Assembly: GCA_023388835.1 (NCBI GenBank)
Contig: JAEWFK010000039.1
Span: 1-15,664 of the forward strand
Origin: Pseudomonadota bacterium
GTDB lineage: Bacteria > Pseudomonadota > Gammaproteobacteria > Burkholderiales > Burkholderiaceae_B
DNA length: 15,664 bases
Direction of reading: 5' to 3'
Program-made: the position numbers and the translations under genes
Notes under the pieces: model-generated
Database searches by the model: none
Told to the model about the DNA's origin: nothing
Seen by the model: only the letters and a program-made list of their open reading frames with translations
Part shown: one piece after another, positions 6,298-14,215 of the stretch
Position numbering within the stretch: position 1 is the first letter of the stretch
Layout: the number at the start of each line of letters is the position of its first letter

Positions 6298-7602
6298 TTG
6301 AAGGTGGAGACCACGCAGATCACCGGGGCGATCGCATCGCTTGAGCCCTACATGATCGAAACGCTGTCGGCGTTCGTTCGGGCGGCCAGTCCCTCTGGCG
6401 CGGAAGAGCCTGCGGCGGAGTTCATGGAAAAGGCTCTGCGCGAACTGGGTCTTGAATCCGAGCGTATCATGCTCGATAACGAGCTGCTCAAGGATCTCCC
6501 GCTGTTCGCCTGCCCTTGTTCTCCGGACAACGGCCGCTACAACCTGCTGGCTCGTCATGTCCCTGAATCGCCCGCCGGGCGCTCCGTCCTGTTCAACGGT
6601 CATCTGGATGTCGTCCCCACCGGTCCGGAAAGAATGTGGTCTCATCCGCCATTCAGCCCGGTAGTCAAGGAAGGCTGGCTGTACGGCCGCGGCAGCGGCG
6701 ACATGAAGGCGGGCATCGTCTGCGCCTTGGCGGCGTTCAAGGCGCTGAAGGAACTGGGACTGCAGCCTGCCGGCACCGTCGGCTTCAACGCTGTCTTGAA
6801 TGAAGAGGACGGCGGCAATGGTTCCCTGGCAACCATCCACGCCCTGAAGAATGCACTGGCCAAGGCAAGGCTGCAGGATTTCGACGCCGCCATCATTCCC
6901 GAACCTTTCGGTGAAACCATGCTCTCGGCGCAGGTGGGCGTGTTCTGGATGTTCGTCGAGCTTACGGGCCGCCCGGCCCATGTGGCCTATATGACCAAAG
7001 GCGTGAATCCCATAGAAGCGGGGATTGCGGTCATGGCGGATCTGAAAGAGCTGGAAGCCGAATGGAACGCGCCCGAGCGCCGGCCCGCTCTGTTCAAGGA
7101 TCAACCCCACCCCATCAATTTCAATCTGGGTCGAATAGAAGGCGGAGAATGGAATTCCTCCGTGCCCTGCACCTGCACATTGGGCACGCGCATCAGCTTC
7201 TTTCCGGACATGAGTCCGGAAGAAGCCAAGCGGCTGGTGAGCGAACGGGTGCGCGCGACGGTTGAGCGGCTGAACAGCTCACTCGAGCTCAACCTGCGCT
7301 TCGAGGGCCAGTTTGCGCCGGGATGCGAATTCGATCTCGAAGCTCCCGCCATGCGCACGCTCGCACAGGCGCATGCCAAGATTACCGGCGCAGAACCGGA
7401 ACGGCTCGCGTGCACGGCCTGCACCGACGCCCGCCATTTTCAACTCATGACGGATATCCCGGTCACGTGCTACGGCCCCTTGGCAAAGGATATCCACGGT
7501 ATCGATGAATGCGTTTCACTCGACAGCATGAAAAGGGTTGCCGCGGCAATGGCCCAGTTCATCGTCGACTGGTGCGGCGTGCAGGAGCTCAAAGCCCGCT
7601 GA
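6298..7602 (+). CDS. M20 family deacylase (ArgE/DapE/ACY1-like metallohydrolase)
   Basis: Predicted binuclear zinc amidohydrolase that removes an acyl group from an N-acylated amino acid or a related amide in the cytosol. The 434 residues show the full M20 set: H102 and D104 in NGHLDVVPTG, bridging D135 in GRGSGDMKAG, catalytic and ligand glutamates in NEED (E169, E170), E202 in PEPFG, and a C-terminal ligand H400 in KDIHGIDE. The dimerisation-domain histidine appears in GRPAHVAYMTKGVNPIEAG. The TTG start at 6298-6300 has a strong purine run AAGGGGAAGG just upstream; GTG at 6304 in the same frame is an alternative two codons later. It is the first gene of the run, 85 bp before the binding-protein gene; that gap shows no clear terminator or promoter. 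ArgE, DapE and other deacylases cannot be told apart, and arginine or lysine synthesis genes are absent. Confidence 0.9.
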   Translation: MKVETTQITGAIASLEPYMIETLSAFVRAASPSGAEEPAAEFMEKALRELGLESERIMLDNELLKDLPLFACPCSPDNGRYNLLARHVPESPAGRSVLFNGHLDVVPTGPERMWSHPPFSPVVKEGWLYGRGSGDMKAGIVCALAAFKALKELGLQPAGTVGFNAVLNEEDGGNGSLATIHALKNALAKARLQDFDAAIIPEPFGETMLSAQVGVFWMFVELTGRPAHVAYMTKGVNPIEAGIAVMADLKELEAEWNAPERRPALFKDQPHPINFNLGRIEGGEWNSSVPCTCTLGTRISFFPDMSPEEAKRLVSERVRATVERLNSSLELNLRFEGQFAPGCEFDLEAPAMRTLAQAHAKITGAEPERLACTACTDARHFQLMTDIPVTCYGPLAKDIHGIDECVSLDSMKRVAAAMAQFIVDWCGVQELKAR

Positions 7603-7687
7603 CACATCGATGCCTTCCCCGCAGTACCGCAACAAGCTGTCGCTACCCATCCATACCCACTTGCTGGAATTCCGAAGGGAGACAACG

Positions 7688-9256
7688 ATGAAAATTAAAA
7701 AATGGTTCAAATTAAGCCTGGGCGCCATGGCCATGGGCTTCGCAGTGAGCGGCGCCATTGCCCAGACCCAGGGCGGTACGCTCAGCATGATCGTCCAACC
7801 GGAGCCGCCAATACTGATTCCAGCGCTGAACCAGCAGGCGCCCACTCAGTACATCACCGGCAAGATTTACGAGAGCTTGCTCACCTACACGCACGAGCTC
7901 AAACCCATGCCGGGCCTGGCAGAGTCGTGGGAAGTATCTCCCGACGGCATGAGCTATACCTTCAAACTGAATTCGGGCGTCAAATGGCATGACGGCAAGC
8001 CGTTCACGGCTGATGACGTCGTGTTTTCCATGTCGGACATGCTGCCTAAGGTGCACGGCCGCGCGCGTGTCATCCTGGCCAAATACGTTGATTTCGTCGA
8101 GAAAGTCGATGACTTGACCGTAACGATCAAGCTGAAGACAGCGTTCCCAGCCTTCCTGATCATGTTCGAGCCCGGCTTCGCGCCCATGATGCCCAAGCAC
8201 ATCTACGAAGGCACCGACTACACCACCAACCCGGCCAATCAGAAACCGGTTGGCACCGGCCCCTTCATGTTCAAGGAATGGAAACGCGGCGAATACGTCA
8301 AGCTGGAACGCAACCCGAACTACTGGAAGGAAGGCAAGCCCTACCTGGACGAACTGATCTTCAACGTGATTCCGGATTCGGCCTCTCGCGCCGTTGCTTT
8401 CGAGCAGGGTACGGTGGACGTTCTGCGCGGGGGCGATGTCGATAACGTGGATATCAAGCGCCTGCGGTCCCTCCCCCATGTCGACTACACGACCAAGGGC
8501 TGGGAAATGTTCTCGCCGCAGGCGTATCTGATCCTGAATCAGCGCAAGCCGCCGTTCGACAACGTGAAGGTCAGACAAGCGGTCATCCGGGCCATGAACC
8601 GCAATCTAATCGTGAAGAACATTTTCTTCGGGTTGGGCCAGGTCTCCACAGGTCCCTTCGTCGCCACCGAAATGTTCTATGACAAGAACATGCCGTCGAT
8701 GGATTTCGACATGAAGCGTGCCCGCGAGCTGATCAAGGAATCGGGCGTCAATCCGGGCGACTTCACGATCAGGATGCTCAGCTTTCCCTACGGCGCCACC
8801 TGGGAGCGCCTGGACGAATACACGAAGCAGAGCCTAGAGCAGCTGGGCTTCAACGTGAACCTCGAAGCCACCGATGCAGGCGGCTGGGCGAGCCGTACAA
8901 GCAACTGGGATTTCGATCTGACCACATCCTACGCCTATCAATACGGCGACCCGGCGCTGGGGGTGGAGCGCTTCCATATCGCGTCCAACATTGTGAAGGG
9001 CTCGCCTTTTGCGAACGTGCAGGGCTATAGCAACCCCGAGCTGGACAAGGTCTGGACTGCCGCGGCCTCGGAAACCGACGAAGCCAAACGCCAGGAACTC
9101 TACACCCAAATCCAGAAGACGCTGGTCGAGGACGCCTCACTGACTTATCTGGTGGACATGGAGTTCCCCACCCTGTCGCGGAACAAAGTGAAGAATCTCG
9201 TGAAGACCGCCATCGGCCTGAACGAGAGTTTTGACGACGTCTATATCGAGAAGTAA
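7688..9256 (+). CDS. ABC transporter substrate-binding protein, family 5 (peptide/nickel/opine type, DppA-like)
   Basis: Periplasmic receptor of a Dpp/Opp-type ABC importer. It has 522 residues, usual for family 5, with a signal peptide at about residues 1-25 (MKIKKWFK, hydrophobic core, AIA|QT). The cleavage site lacks a lipobox cysteine, so a soluble periplasmic protein is expected. Family landmarks are the YESLLTYTHELKPMPGLAESWEVSPDG region, the signature WHDGKPFTADDVVFSM, GTGPFMFKEWKRGEYVKLERNPNYW, and DNVKVRQAVIRAMNR. The frame runs 50 codons further upstream, but the ATG at 7688 has AGGGAG six bases before it and begins the signal peptide. It is followed after 102 bp, including a hairpin, by the permease genes. 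The ligand could be a peptide, opine or other amide; sequence alone does not decide. Confidence 0.95.
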   Translation: MKIKKWFKLSLGAMAMGFAVSGAIAQTQGGTLSMIVQPEPPILIPALNQQAPTQYITGKIYESLLTYTHELKPMPGLAESWEVSPDGMSYTFKLNSGVKWHDGKPFTADDVVFSMSDMLPKVHGRARVILAKYVDFVEKVDDLTVTIKLKTAFPAFLIMFEPGFAPMMPKHIYEGTDYTTNPANQKPVGTGPFMFKEWKRGEYVKLERNPNYWKEGKPYLDELIFNVIPDSASRAVAFEQGTVDVLRGGDVDNVDIKRLRSLPHVDYTTKGWEMFSPQAYLILNQRKPPFDNVKVRQAVIRAMNRNLIVKNIFFGLGQVSTGPFVATEMFYDKNMPSMDFDMKRARELIKESGVNPGDFTIRMLSFPYGATWERLDEYTKQSLEQLGFNVNLEATDAGGWASRTSNWDFDLTTSYAYQYGDPALGVERFHIASNIVKGSPFANVQGYSNPELDKVWTAAASETDEAKRQELYTQIQKTLVEDASLTYLVDMEFPTLSRNKVKNLVKTAIGLNESFDDVYIEK

Positions 9257-9265
9257 GAAATCAGG

Positions 9266-9281
9266 GTCAGCACAGTCTGAC
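9266..9281 (+). repeat. Small inverted repeat downstream of the binding-protein gene
   Basis: GTCAG (9266-9270) and CTGAC (9277-9281) flank a 6-base loop, ten bases after the binding-protein stop codon. The stem is only five pairs and could be chance, but it lies just before the stronger hairpin at 9295-9313 in the same gap. Confidence 0.3.
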
Positions 9282-9294
9282 TTCTGCGAGCCGC

Positions 9295-9313
9295 GGGCGC
9301 CACGATGGCGCTC
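9295..9313 (+). terminator. Intercistronic hairpin between binding-protein and permease genes (attenuator or mRNA-stabilising stem)
   Basis: GGGCGCCA (9295-9302) pairs with TGGCGCTC (9306-9313) across a CGA loop: eight pairs, one of them G-U, mostly G-C. No T-run follows, so full termination is unlikely. In many binding-protein transport operons a stem here protects the upstream message or lowers read-through, so that the receptor exceeds the membrane parts. The upstream in-frame ATG at 9305 for the permease would fall in this stem, which supports the later start at 9359. Confidence 0.5.
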
Positions 9314-9358
9314 GCCGGCCGGTATATCCGTCTTCCCCGTGTATTCGGTGTTTCGCTC

Positions 9359-10363
9359 ATGAAATTTCTTTCGTTCCTCGTGTCGCGGCTCGCCAAGGCT
9401 ATCTTCGTGATCCTCGGTGTCGTGATCGTCAATTTTTTCCTCATACGGCTGGCTCCGGGCGATCCGGCCGCCGTGCTGGCCGGCCAGGCGGGCGCGAGCG
9501 ACCCGACTTACGTCGAGCGACTGCGTGAGTCCTTCGGGCTGGACGAGCCGGTGCTGACCCAGCTCCTCCTGTACCTGAAAGGCGTGGTGCAGCTCGATTT
9601 CGGATTCTCGTACCGGAACCATGTTCCGGTACTCGATCTGATCCTTGAAAGACTGCCGGCAACCTTCCTGTTGATGATTTGCGCCTTCCTGTTTTCGATC
9701 ATCCTGGGCGTGCTGCTGGGCGTCGTGGCGGCCAAGGCCCGATACAGCAACAAGCGCCGCTGGCTGGACAGCACCGTCATGACGGGTGCGCTGATTCTTT
9801 ACGCCACGCCTTTGTTCTGGCTGTCCCTCATGGGAATTCTTCTGTTTTCCGTCGTGCTCGGGTGGCTTCCGGCGTTCGGCATGGAGTCGGTCGGTTCCAA
9901 TCTCACGGGCTGGGCCAGGGCGCGCGATATCGCCATGCATCTGGTTCTGCCTACCGTCACGCTGGGCTGCTTCTTCATGGCGTTTTATGTACGCTTGACC
10001 CGCGCGTCCATGCTGGAAGTCATAGGCATGGATTTCGTCAAGACCGCGCGTGCCAAAGGGGTGCCTCCGGGGAGCATCATCCGTGTCCATGTGCTGCGCA
10101 ACGCCTTGCTGCCCGTCATCACCTTCGCGGGCATACAGCTGGGCCAGATGGCAGGCGGCGCGGTGCTGACGGAAACCGTGTTCGCCTGGCCGGGCATTGG
10201 GCGGCTGATGTTCGATGCGCTGCTGCAGCGCGATTACCAGCTGCTGCTGGGAATCTTTCTGGTCACTTCGACCATGGTCGTCATCTTCAATCTGCTGACC
10301 GACATCATGTATCGCATCGTCGACCCGCGCATCGCGGCGGGCGGTGAAACGGGAGCGGCCTGA
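9359..10363 (+). CDS. ABC transporter permease, DppB-like
   Basis: First of two inner-membrane channel subunits of the Dpp-type importer. It has 334 residues with about six membrane helices: the first at about 12-33 runs into the conserved FFLIRLAPGDPA, and a long periplasmic loop carries LRESFGLDEPVLTQ. The cytoplasmic EAA loop, which docks on the ATPase, reads MDFVKTARAKGVPPGSII, followed by LRNALLPVITFAG and TETVFAWPGIGRL, all typical of DppB. An ATG 18 codons upstream (9305) is in frame but lies within a hairpin and would add a non-family tail. The chosen ATG at 9359 has only a weak ribosome site. The stop overlaps the next gene's ATG by one base (TGATG), so the two permeases are probably translationally coupled. 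Confidence 0.93.
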   Translation: MKFLSFLVSRLAKAIFVILGVVIVNFFLIRLAPGDPAAVLAGQAGASDPTYVERLRESFGLDEPVLTQLLLYLKGVVQLDFGFSYRNHVPVLDLILERLPATFLLMICAFLFSIILGVLLGVVAAKARYSNKRRWLDSTVMTGALILYATPLFWLSLMGILLFSVVLGWLPAFGMESVGSNLTGWARARDIAMHLVLPTVTLGCFFMAFYVRLTRASMLEVIGMDFVKTARAKGVPPGSIIRVHVLRNALLPVITFAGIQLGQMAGGAVLTETVFAWPGIGRLMFDALLQRDYQLLLGIFLVTSTMVVIFNLLTDIMYRIVDPRIAAGGETGAA

Positions 10364-11202
10364 TGAAGAAATTTGCCAAGCGATATGCACGCAACCACGG
10401 CGCGGTGCTGGGTCTGTGCATCATTCTGGTCGTGGCCGCCCTGGCGATTGCCGCCCCCTTCCTCTACGAGAATTCTCCCTGGATGATGGTCGATGCGCCG
10501 CTCATCCCCCCGTTCACGGAGCCCGCCTACCCCTTTGGAACCGACATGCTGGGGCGTGATATCACTGCGGGCCTGGTATGGGGAGCACGGGTGTCTCTCA
10601 TTGTCGGCCTGTTATCGACCGCTATCGCGCTGGTCTTCGGAATCGCCATCGGCGCCGCGGCAGGCTATTGCGGAGGCCGTATTGACGACGCGCTGATGCG
10701 CTTCACCGAGTTCTTTCAGACCATTCCGCAGTTGGCCCTGGCGGTGGTGATCGTGGCCGTCATGAGTCCGTCGATCTATTCGATCATGGGGGCGATTACC
10801 GCAGTGTCCTGGCCTCCGGCTGCACGCCTGGTGCGTTCCGAATTCATGACGCTCAAGCAGCGCGAATTCGTGCTGGCGGCGGTGGTGATCGGCCAGAAGC
10901 CTTCGCGCATCGTCTGGTCGCAGATCCTGCCCAACGCCATGTCGCCCGTCATTGTGTCGGCCTCCTTCATGGTGGCCACCGCCATTCTCACGGAATCCGC
11001 CTTGTCCTTCCTGGGGCTGGGCGATCGAAACATGATGAGCTGGGGCTTCATGATCGGCGCCTCGCGCACCATGATCCGCGAAGCATGGTGGATGAGTGTC
11101 TGGCCCGGCGTGGCAATTCTTCTGACCGTGCTGGCCATCAATCTGATTGGCGAAGGCTTGAGCGACGCACTGAACCCACAGCTGCGCAGGCGCGGTGAAT
11201 AA
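10363..11202 (+). CDS. ABC transporter permease, DppC-like
   Basis: Second channel subunit, which pairs with the DppB-like protein. It has 279 residues with a short cytoplasmic N-terminus (MKKFAKRYARNHGAV), a first helix at about 16-36, then the DppC signature YPFGTDMLGRDITAGLVWGARVSL and four to five further helices. The EAA loop reads LKQREFVLAAVVIGQKPSRI, followed by ILPNAMSPVIV and TESALSFLGLG. The ATG overlaps the preceding stop by one base and has GGAG seven bases upstream. The stop codon lies ten bases before the ATPase start, consistent with one operon. Nothing is truncated or unusual. Confidence 0.95.
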   Translation: MKKFAKRYARNHGAVLGLCIILVVAALAIAAPFLYENSPWMMVDAPLIPPFTEPAYPFGTDMLGRDITAGLVWGARVSLIVGLLSTAIALVFGIAIGAAAGYCGGRIDDALMRFTEFFQTIPQLALAVVIVAVMSPSIYSIMGAITAVSWPPAARLVRSEFMTLKQREFVLAAVVIGQKPSRIVWSQILPNAMSPVIVSASFMVATAILTESALSFLGLGDRNMMSWGFMIGASRTMIREAWWMSVWPGVAILLTVLAINLIGEGLSDALNPQLRRRGE

Positions 11203-11212
11203 GGATTGCGAC

Positions 11213-12835
11213 ATGAATGCCACGACGCCGCTGCTGTCGGTACAGAACCTCACCATCCCGTTGCCCAAGGGCGGCGACCGTCCCTATGCCGTGGAGAATA
11301 TTTCCTACGAACTTTTCCCAGGGGAGATACTTTGTATCGTCGGAGAGTCCGGCTCGGGAAAGTCCATGAGCGCCAACGCCATCATGGGCCTGCTTCCCGA
11401 CTATCTCAAGCCCACTGAGGGCAGCATTCTGCTGAAAGGCGCCGATCTGCTCACCCAGCCTGAGGGCCGGCTGCAGGCCATGCGCGGTCAGGAGATCGGC
11501 ATGATCTTCCAGGAGCCCTTGTCAGCCCTGAACCCGCTCATGACCGTGGGCAAGCAGATCAGTGAAGTCATGCAGGTGCATGGGCAGTATCCGGGGGAAC
11601 AGCGCAGGAAACGCGTGCTGGAACTGCTGAATTTCGTGGGCCTGCCTGAACCGGAGCTTCTCCATGATCTCTATCCTTTCCGGCTGTCGGGCGGCCAGAG
11701 GCAGCGGGTGATGATTGCCATGGCGCTTGCCCTGGAGCCCGCCCTGTTGATTGCGGATGAACCCACTACCGCGCTGGACATGACGACCCAGGCGCAGATA
11801 CTGGCCCTGATCGCCCGCATTCAGAAGGAGAAGGGCATGGGCGTCATGTTCATTACGCACGACTTCGGTGTGGTGGCCGAGATCGCCCACCGCGTCGCTG
11901 TGATGGAGAAAGGCATATTGGTGGAGCAGGGGCCGGCCGACCAGGTGTTGAACCGGCCCCAGCATCCTTACACACGCAGGCTGATCTCATCGGTGCCGCG
12001 GCGTCGCATGGACGAAAGCGGGCGGGCGGAACAGCCCGCGCCGGTTCTTGAAGTCCGCAATCTTTCCAAAAGCTATGTGATGGGGGGCGGCCTATTGAGC
12101 CCCAGGCGCGTCGTGCAGGCGGTGGACGACGTCAGTTTCTCGGTCGGGCATGGGGAGACCTTGGGCATTGTGGGGGAGTCGGGTTCGGGAAAGTCCACGA
12201 TAGGAAAATGCCTCCTTAAGCTGATCGGCGTAGACGGCGGCCAGATGCTATTTCAAGGCAAGGATATCGTGCCGCTGCCTGAAAGCCGTTTCCGGTCGAT
12301 GCGCCACAACATTCAGATGATCTTTCAGGACCCGTTCGCATCGCTCAACCCGCGACACACCATAGGCAAGATTCTTACGGACGGGCCCGTCGCGAACGGC
12401 AAGCCCAGGGCTCGGGCTGAGGAGCGGGCGCGCGAACTTCTGAATCTGGTGGGCATGGATGCCTCGGCCTTCCAGCGGTACCCGAACGAATTTTCCGGAG
12501 GGCAGCGCCAGCGCATCGGCATCGCCCGGGCGCTGGCGCTGGACCCCAAGCTGCTCGTGGCCGATGAGTCGGTATCGGCACTCGACGTGTCAGTCCAGGC
12601 GCAGGTGCTTGAACTGCTCGGGACACTGCAGCAGAAGTTGCAGATCGCCATGATCTTCATTACGCATGACCTGCGTGTGGCGGCGCAGATCTGCAATGCA
12701 GTCGTGGTCATGCATAAAGGAAGAATCGTGGAATACGGCCGACCGTCGCAGATCTTCGAGGCGCCCCAGAACCCCTATACACAGCAATTGATCGCCGCCG
12801 TCCCAGGCAAGCATTGGGACCCCCCCAAGGAGTGA
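11213..12835 (+). CDS. ABC transporter ATP-binding protein, two fused nucleotide-binding domains (DppD-DppF type)
   Basis: Energises the Dpp-type importer from the cytoplasmic side. The 540 residues hold two complete ATPase domains. Domain 1 has Walker A GESGSGKS at 44-51, signature LSGGQRQR at 158-165, Walker B LLIADEP with D182/E183, and an ITHDFG switch. Domain 2 has Walker A at 321-328, signature FSGGQRQR at 427-434, Walker B LLVADES with D451/E452, and ITHDLR. Each domain ends with the oligopeptide-family C-terminal element (HPYTRRLISSVP and NPYTQQLIAAVP). Both sites look competent, so one gene replaces separate dppD and dppF. The ATG at 11213 has AAGGA seven bases upstream; an in-frame GTG at 11195 overlaps the permease gene and lacks such a site. 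The stop directly abuts the cupin gene. Confidence 0.96.
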   Translation: MNATTPLLSVQNLTIPLPKGGDRPYAVENISYELFPGEILCIVGESGSGKSMSANAIMGLLPDYLKPTEGSILLKGADLLTQPEGRLQAMRGQEIGMIFQEPLSALNPLMTVGKQISEVMQVHGQYPGEQRRKRVLELLNFVGLPEPELLHDLYPFRLSGGQRQRVMIAMALALEPALLIADEPTTALDMTTQAQILALIARIQKEKGMGVMFITHDFGVVAEIAHRVAVMEKGILVEQGPADQVLNRPQHPYTRRLISSVPRRRMDESGRAEQPAPVLEVRNLSKSYVMGGGLLSPRRVVQAVDDVSFSVGHGETLGIVGESGSGKSTIGKCLLKLIGVDGGQMLFQGKDIVPLPESRFRSMRHNIQMIFQDPFASLNPRHTIGKILTDGPVANGKPRARAEERARELLNLVGMDASAFQRYPNEFSGGQRQRIGIARALALDPKLLVADESVSALDVSVQAQVLELLGTLQQKLQIAMIFITHDLRVAAQICNAVVVMHKGRIVEYGRPSQIFEAPQNPYTQQLIAAVPGKHWDPPKE

Positions 12836-12838
12836 ATG

Positions 12839-13123
12839 ATGACGCGACCTTCAGCAGTTCCGACAGTGCAGATCGACAACGACGCCGTGAAAGTGACGGA
12901 ATGGCGATTTCCGCCGGGTGGCGAGACAGGCTGGCACCGGCACGGCATGGATTACGTGGTGGTGCCGCAGACGACCGGCCCCTTGCTCCTGGAAACACCC
13001 GATGGCGAAGTGACCAGCCAGCTTACTGCCGGCATTTCGTATTTCCGCGCCATCGGCGTTGAGCACAACGTGATCAATCCTTCGGAAACCGAGTTCGTGT
13101 TCGTCGAAGTCGAGATCAAATGA
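12839..13123 (+). CDS. Small single-domain cupin protein
   Basis: A 94-residue single cupin beta-barrel of unknown reaction. It has a GGETGWHRH motif supplying two probable metal ligands (H33, H35) and a later GVEHNV supplying a third (H76). The glutamate expected three to four residues after the HxH pair in the classical cupin motif is missing; the segment reads MDYVVV, with D38 the nearest acid. Its HRHGMDYVVVPQTTG stretch resembles, from memory, proteins annotated as beta-alanine-degradation BauB, but that name carries little functional proof. Two ATGs are adjacent (12836 and 12839); the second has AAGGAG (12827-12832) at six bases, so it is preferred. The first overlaps nothing and follows the ATPase stop directly. 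It may be an isomerase, a small dioxygenase or a ligand-binding accessory protein. Confidence 0.8.
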   Translation: MTRPSAVPTVQIDNDAVKVTEWRFPPGGETGWHRHGMDYVVVPQTTGPLLLETPDGEVTSQLTAGISYFRAIGVEHNVINPSETEFVFVEVEIK

Positions 13124-13145
13124 TTCGATCTTTCCCGGAAATCCC

Positions 13146-14204
13146 ATGAAAGCATTCTTCTCCGAAGAACAGTTGCTGCATCGACCGCAGCAGTTCATGC
13201 GCGCCGGCCGGATCTGCGCGCCGGCGGACGTACCCGCTCGGGCGCAGGTCCTGAACGCCATGCTTGCGCATCTGGGCATCGTCAGCGAGACGCCGCCCGA
13301 TTATGGGCATGCCTTGCTGGGCGTTCATAGCCCCGAGTACCTGGAGTTCCTGAAAACCGCCTACTCCCGCTGGCAAACCCTGGCTGCAGCTGGCCTGGAG
13401 CCCGGGCCCGAGGTCCTGCCCAATATGTCGCCCTACCAGAATGGGCGAGTGGAACGGCTGGGGCGCGATCCCTGCCCGTCCACTTCCATCATCGCCCAGG
13501 TGGGCTACTACTTGAGCGACCTTGCCTGTCCGATCGGCCCGCATACTTGGCAAGCCATCCTGCGTTCCGCTCATTGCGCCATTGCCGCGGCCGACTGGGC
13601 GAGCGCAAGCAAGGAGATCGCCTACGCCCTGTGCCGTCCCTCCGGCCATCATGCGCATTATGATCGCGCCGGAGGCTTCTGCTATTTGAACAATAGCGCT
13701 ATCGCAGCAGAACGCCTGCGCGAGACGTTCTCATCCGTGCTCGTGCTGGACGTCGATGCGCATCACGGCGACGGCACACAGAATATCTTTTACCAGCGCT
13801 CGGACATCATGACCGTGTCGCTGCATGCGGACCCTGACAACTACTATCCCTTCTATTCCGGCTATGCCCATGAGCGCGGCTATGGCAGCGGGCATGGCTA
13901 CAACATCAATGTTCCGCTTCCCCATGGCACCACCACGGGCGGCTTTATTGGAGCGCTCGACGACGTCCTCGTCACCTTGCGCGACTTCCGTCCGCAGGCG
14001 TTGGTCGTGGCGCTGGGCTTCGACACCTATCGAGACGACCCCATCAGCGTCCTGAACGTAGACCTTGATGCCTACCGGCAGATTGGCGAACGCATCAGCG
14101 GTCTGGGTCTGCCCACCGTGGTGGTCCAGGAAGGCGGCTATATGGTGGAAGCCATTGGACCGGCCCTGGAATCGCTGCTGCAGGGTCTGAAGGTCACTTC
14201 ATGA
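13146..14204 (+). CDS. Histone-deacetylase-fold amidohydrolase (acetylpolyamine amidohydrolase-like), altered specificity pocket
   Basis: Zinc-dependent deacylase of the arginase/deacetylase fold, closest in length and layout to bacterial acetylpolyamine amidohydrolase. In 352 residues all catalytic parts are present: H168-H169 in PSGHHA, zinc ligands D204 and H206 in LDVDAHHGDGT and D293 in GFDTYRDDP, and the transition-state tyrosine Y332 in EGGY. Compared, from memory, with the Mycoplana ramosa enzyme (H158, H159, D195, H197, D284, Y323), these match with an offset of 9-10. Its polyamine-binding acids E17, E106 and E117 correspond here to F17, I116 and A127, while Y168 and F225 become F178 and Y234. 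A non-polyamine substrate is therefore inferred. The ATG has GGAAA about five bases upstream. Its TGA ends 11 bases before the next ATG. It is probably cytosolic; no signal peptide is seen. Confidence 0.92.
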   Translation: MKAFFSEEQLLHRPQQFMRAGRICAPADVPARAQVLNAMLAHLGIVSETPPDYGHALLGVHSPEYLEFLKTAYSRWQTLAAAGLEPGPEVLPNMSPYQNGRVERLGRDPCPSTSIIAQVGYYLSDLACPIGPHTWQAILRSAHCAIAAADWASASKEIAYALCRPSGHHAHYDRAGGFCYLNNSAIAAERLRETFSSVLVLDVDAHHGDGTQNIFYQRSDIMTVSLHADPDNYYPFYSGYAHERGYGSGHGYNINVPLPHGTTTGGFIGALDDVLVTLRDFRPQALVVALGFDTYRDDPISVLNVDLDAYRQIGERISGLGLPTVVVQEGGYMVEAIGPALESLLQGLKVTS

Positions 14205-14215
14205 AGGAATGCGAA

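Noticed and set aside
6298..7602. Naming the first M20 gene argE or dapE
   Set aside because: Zinc ligands are shared by the whole group, and the context is a transport operon, not arginine or lysine synthesis.
9137..10390. A 417-codon antisense frame across the DppB-like permease gene, and a 269-codon one across dctM (466-1275)
   Set aside because: Both are very polar, low-diversity translations opposite clear membrane proteins. They have no ribosome site or family motif.
2372..14204. SET methyltransferase plus histone-deacetylase-fold enzyme read as a chromatin-type modification pair
   Set aside because: They are about 10 kb apart, on opposite strands and in different operons. The deacetylase-fold gene sits among small-molecule transport and hydrolase genes.
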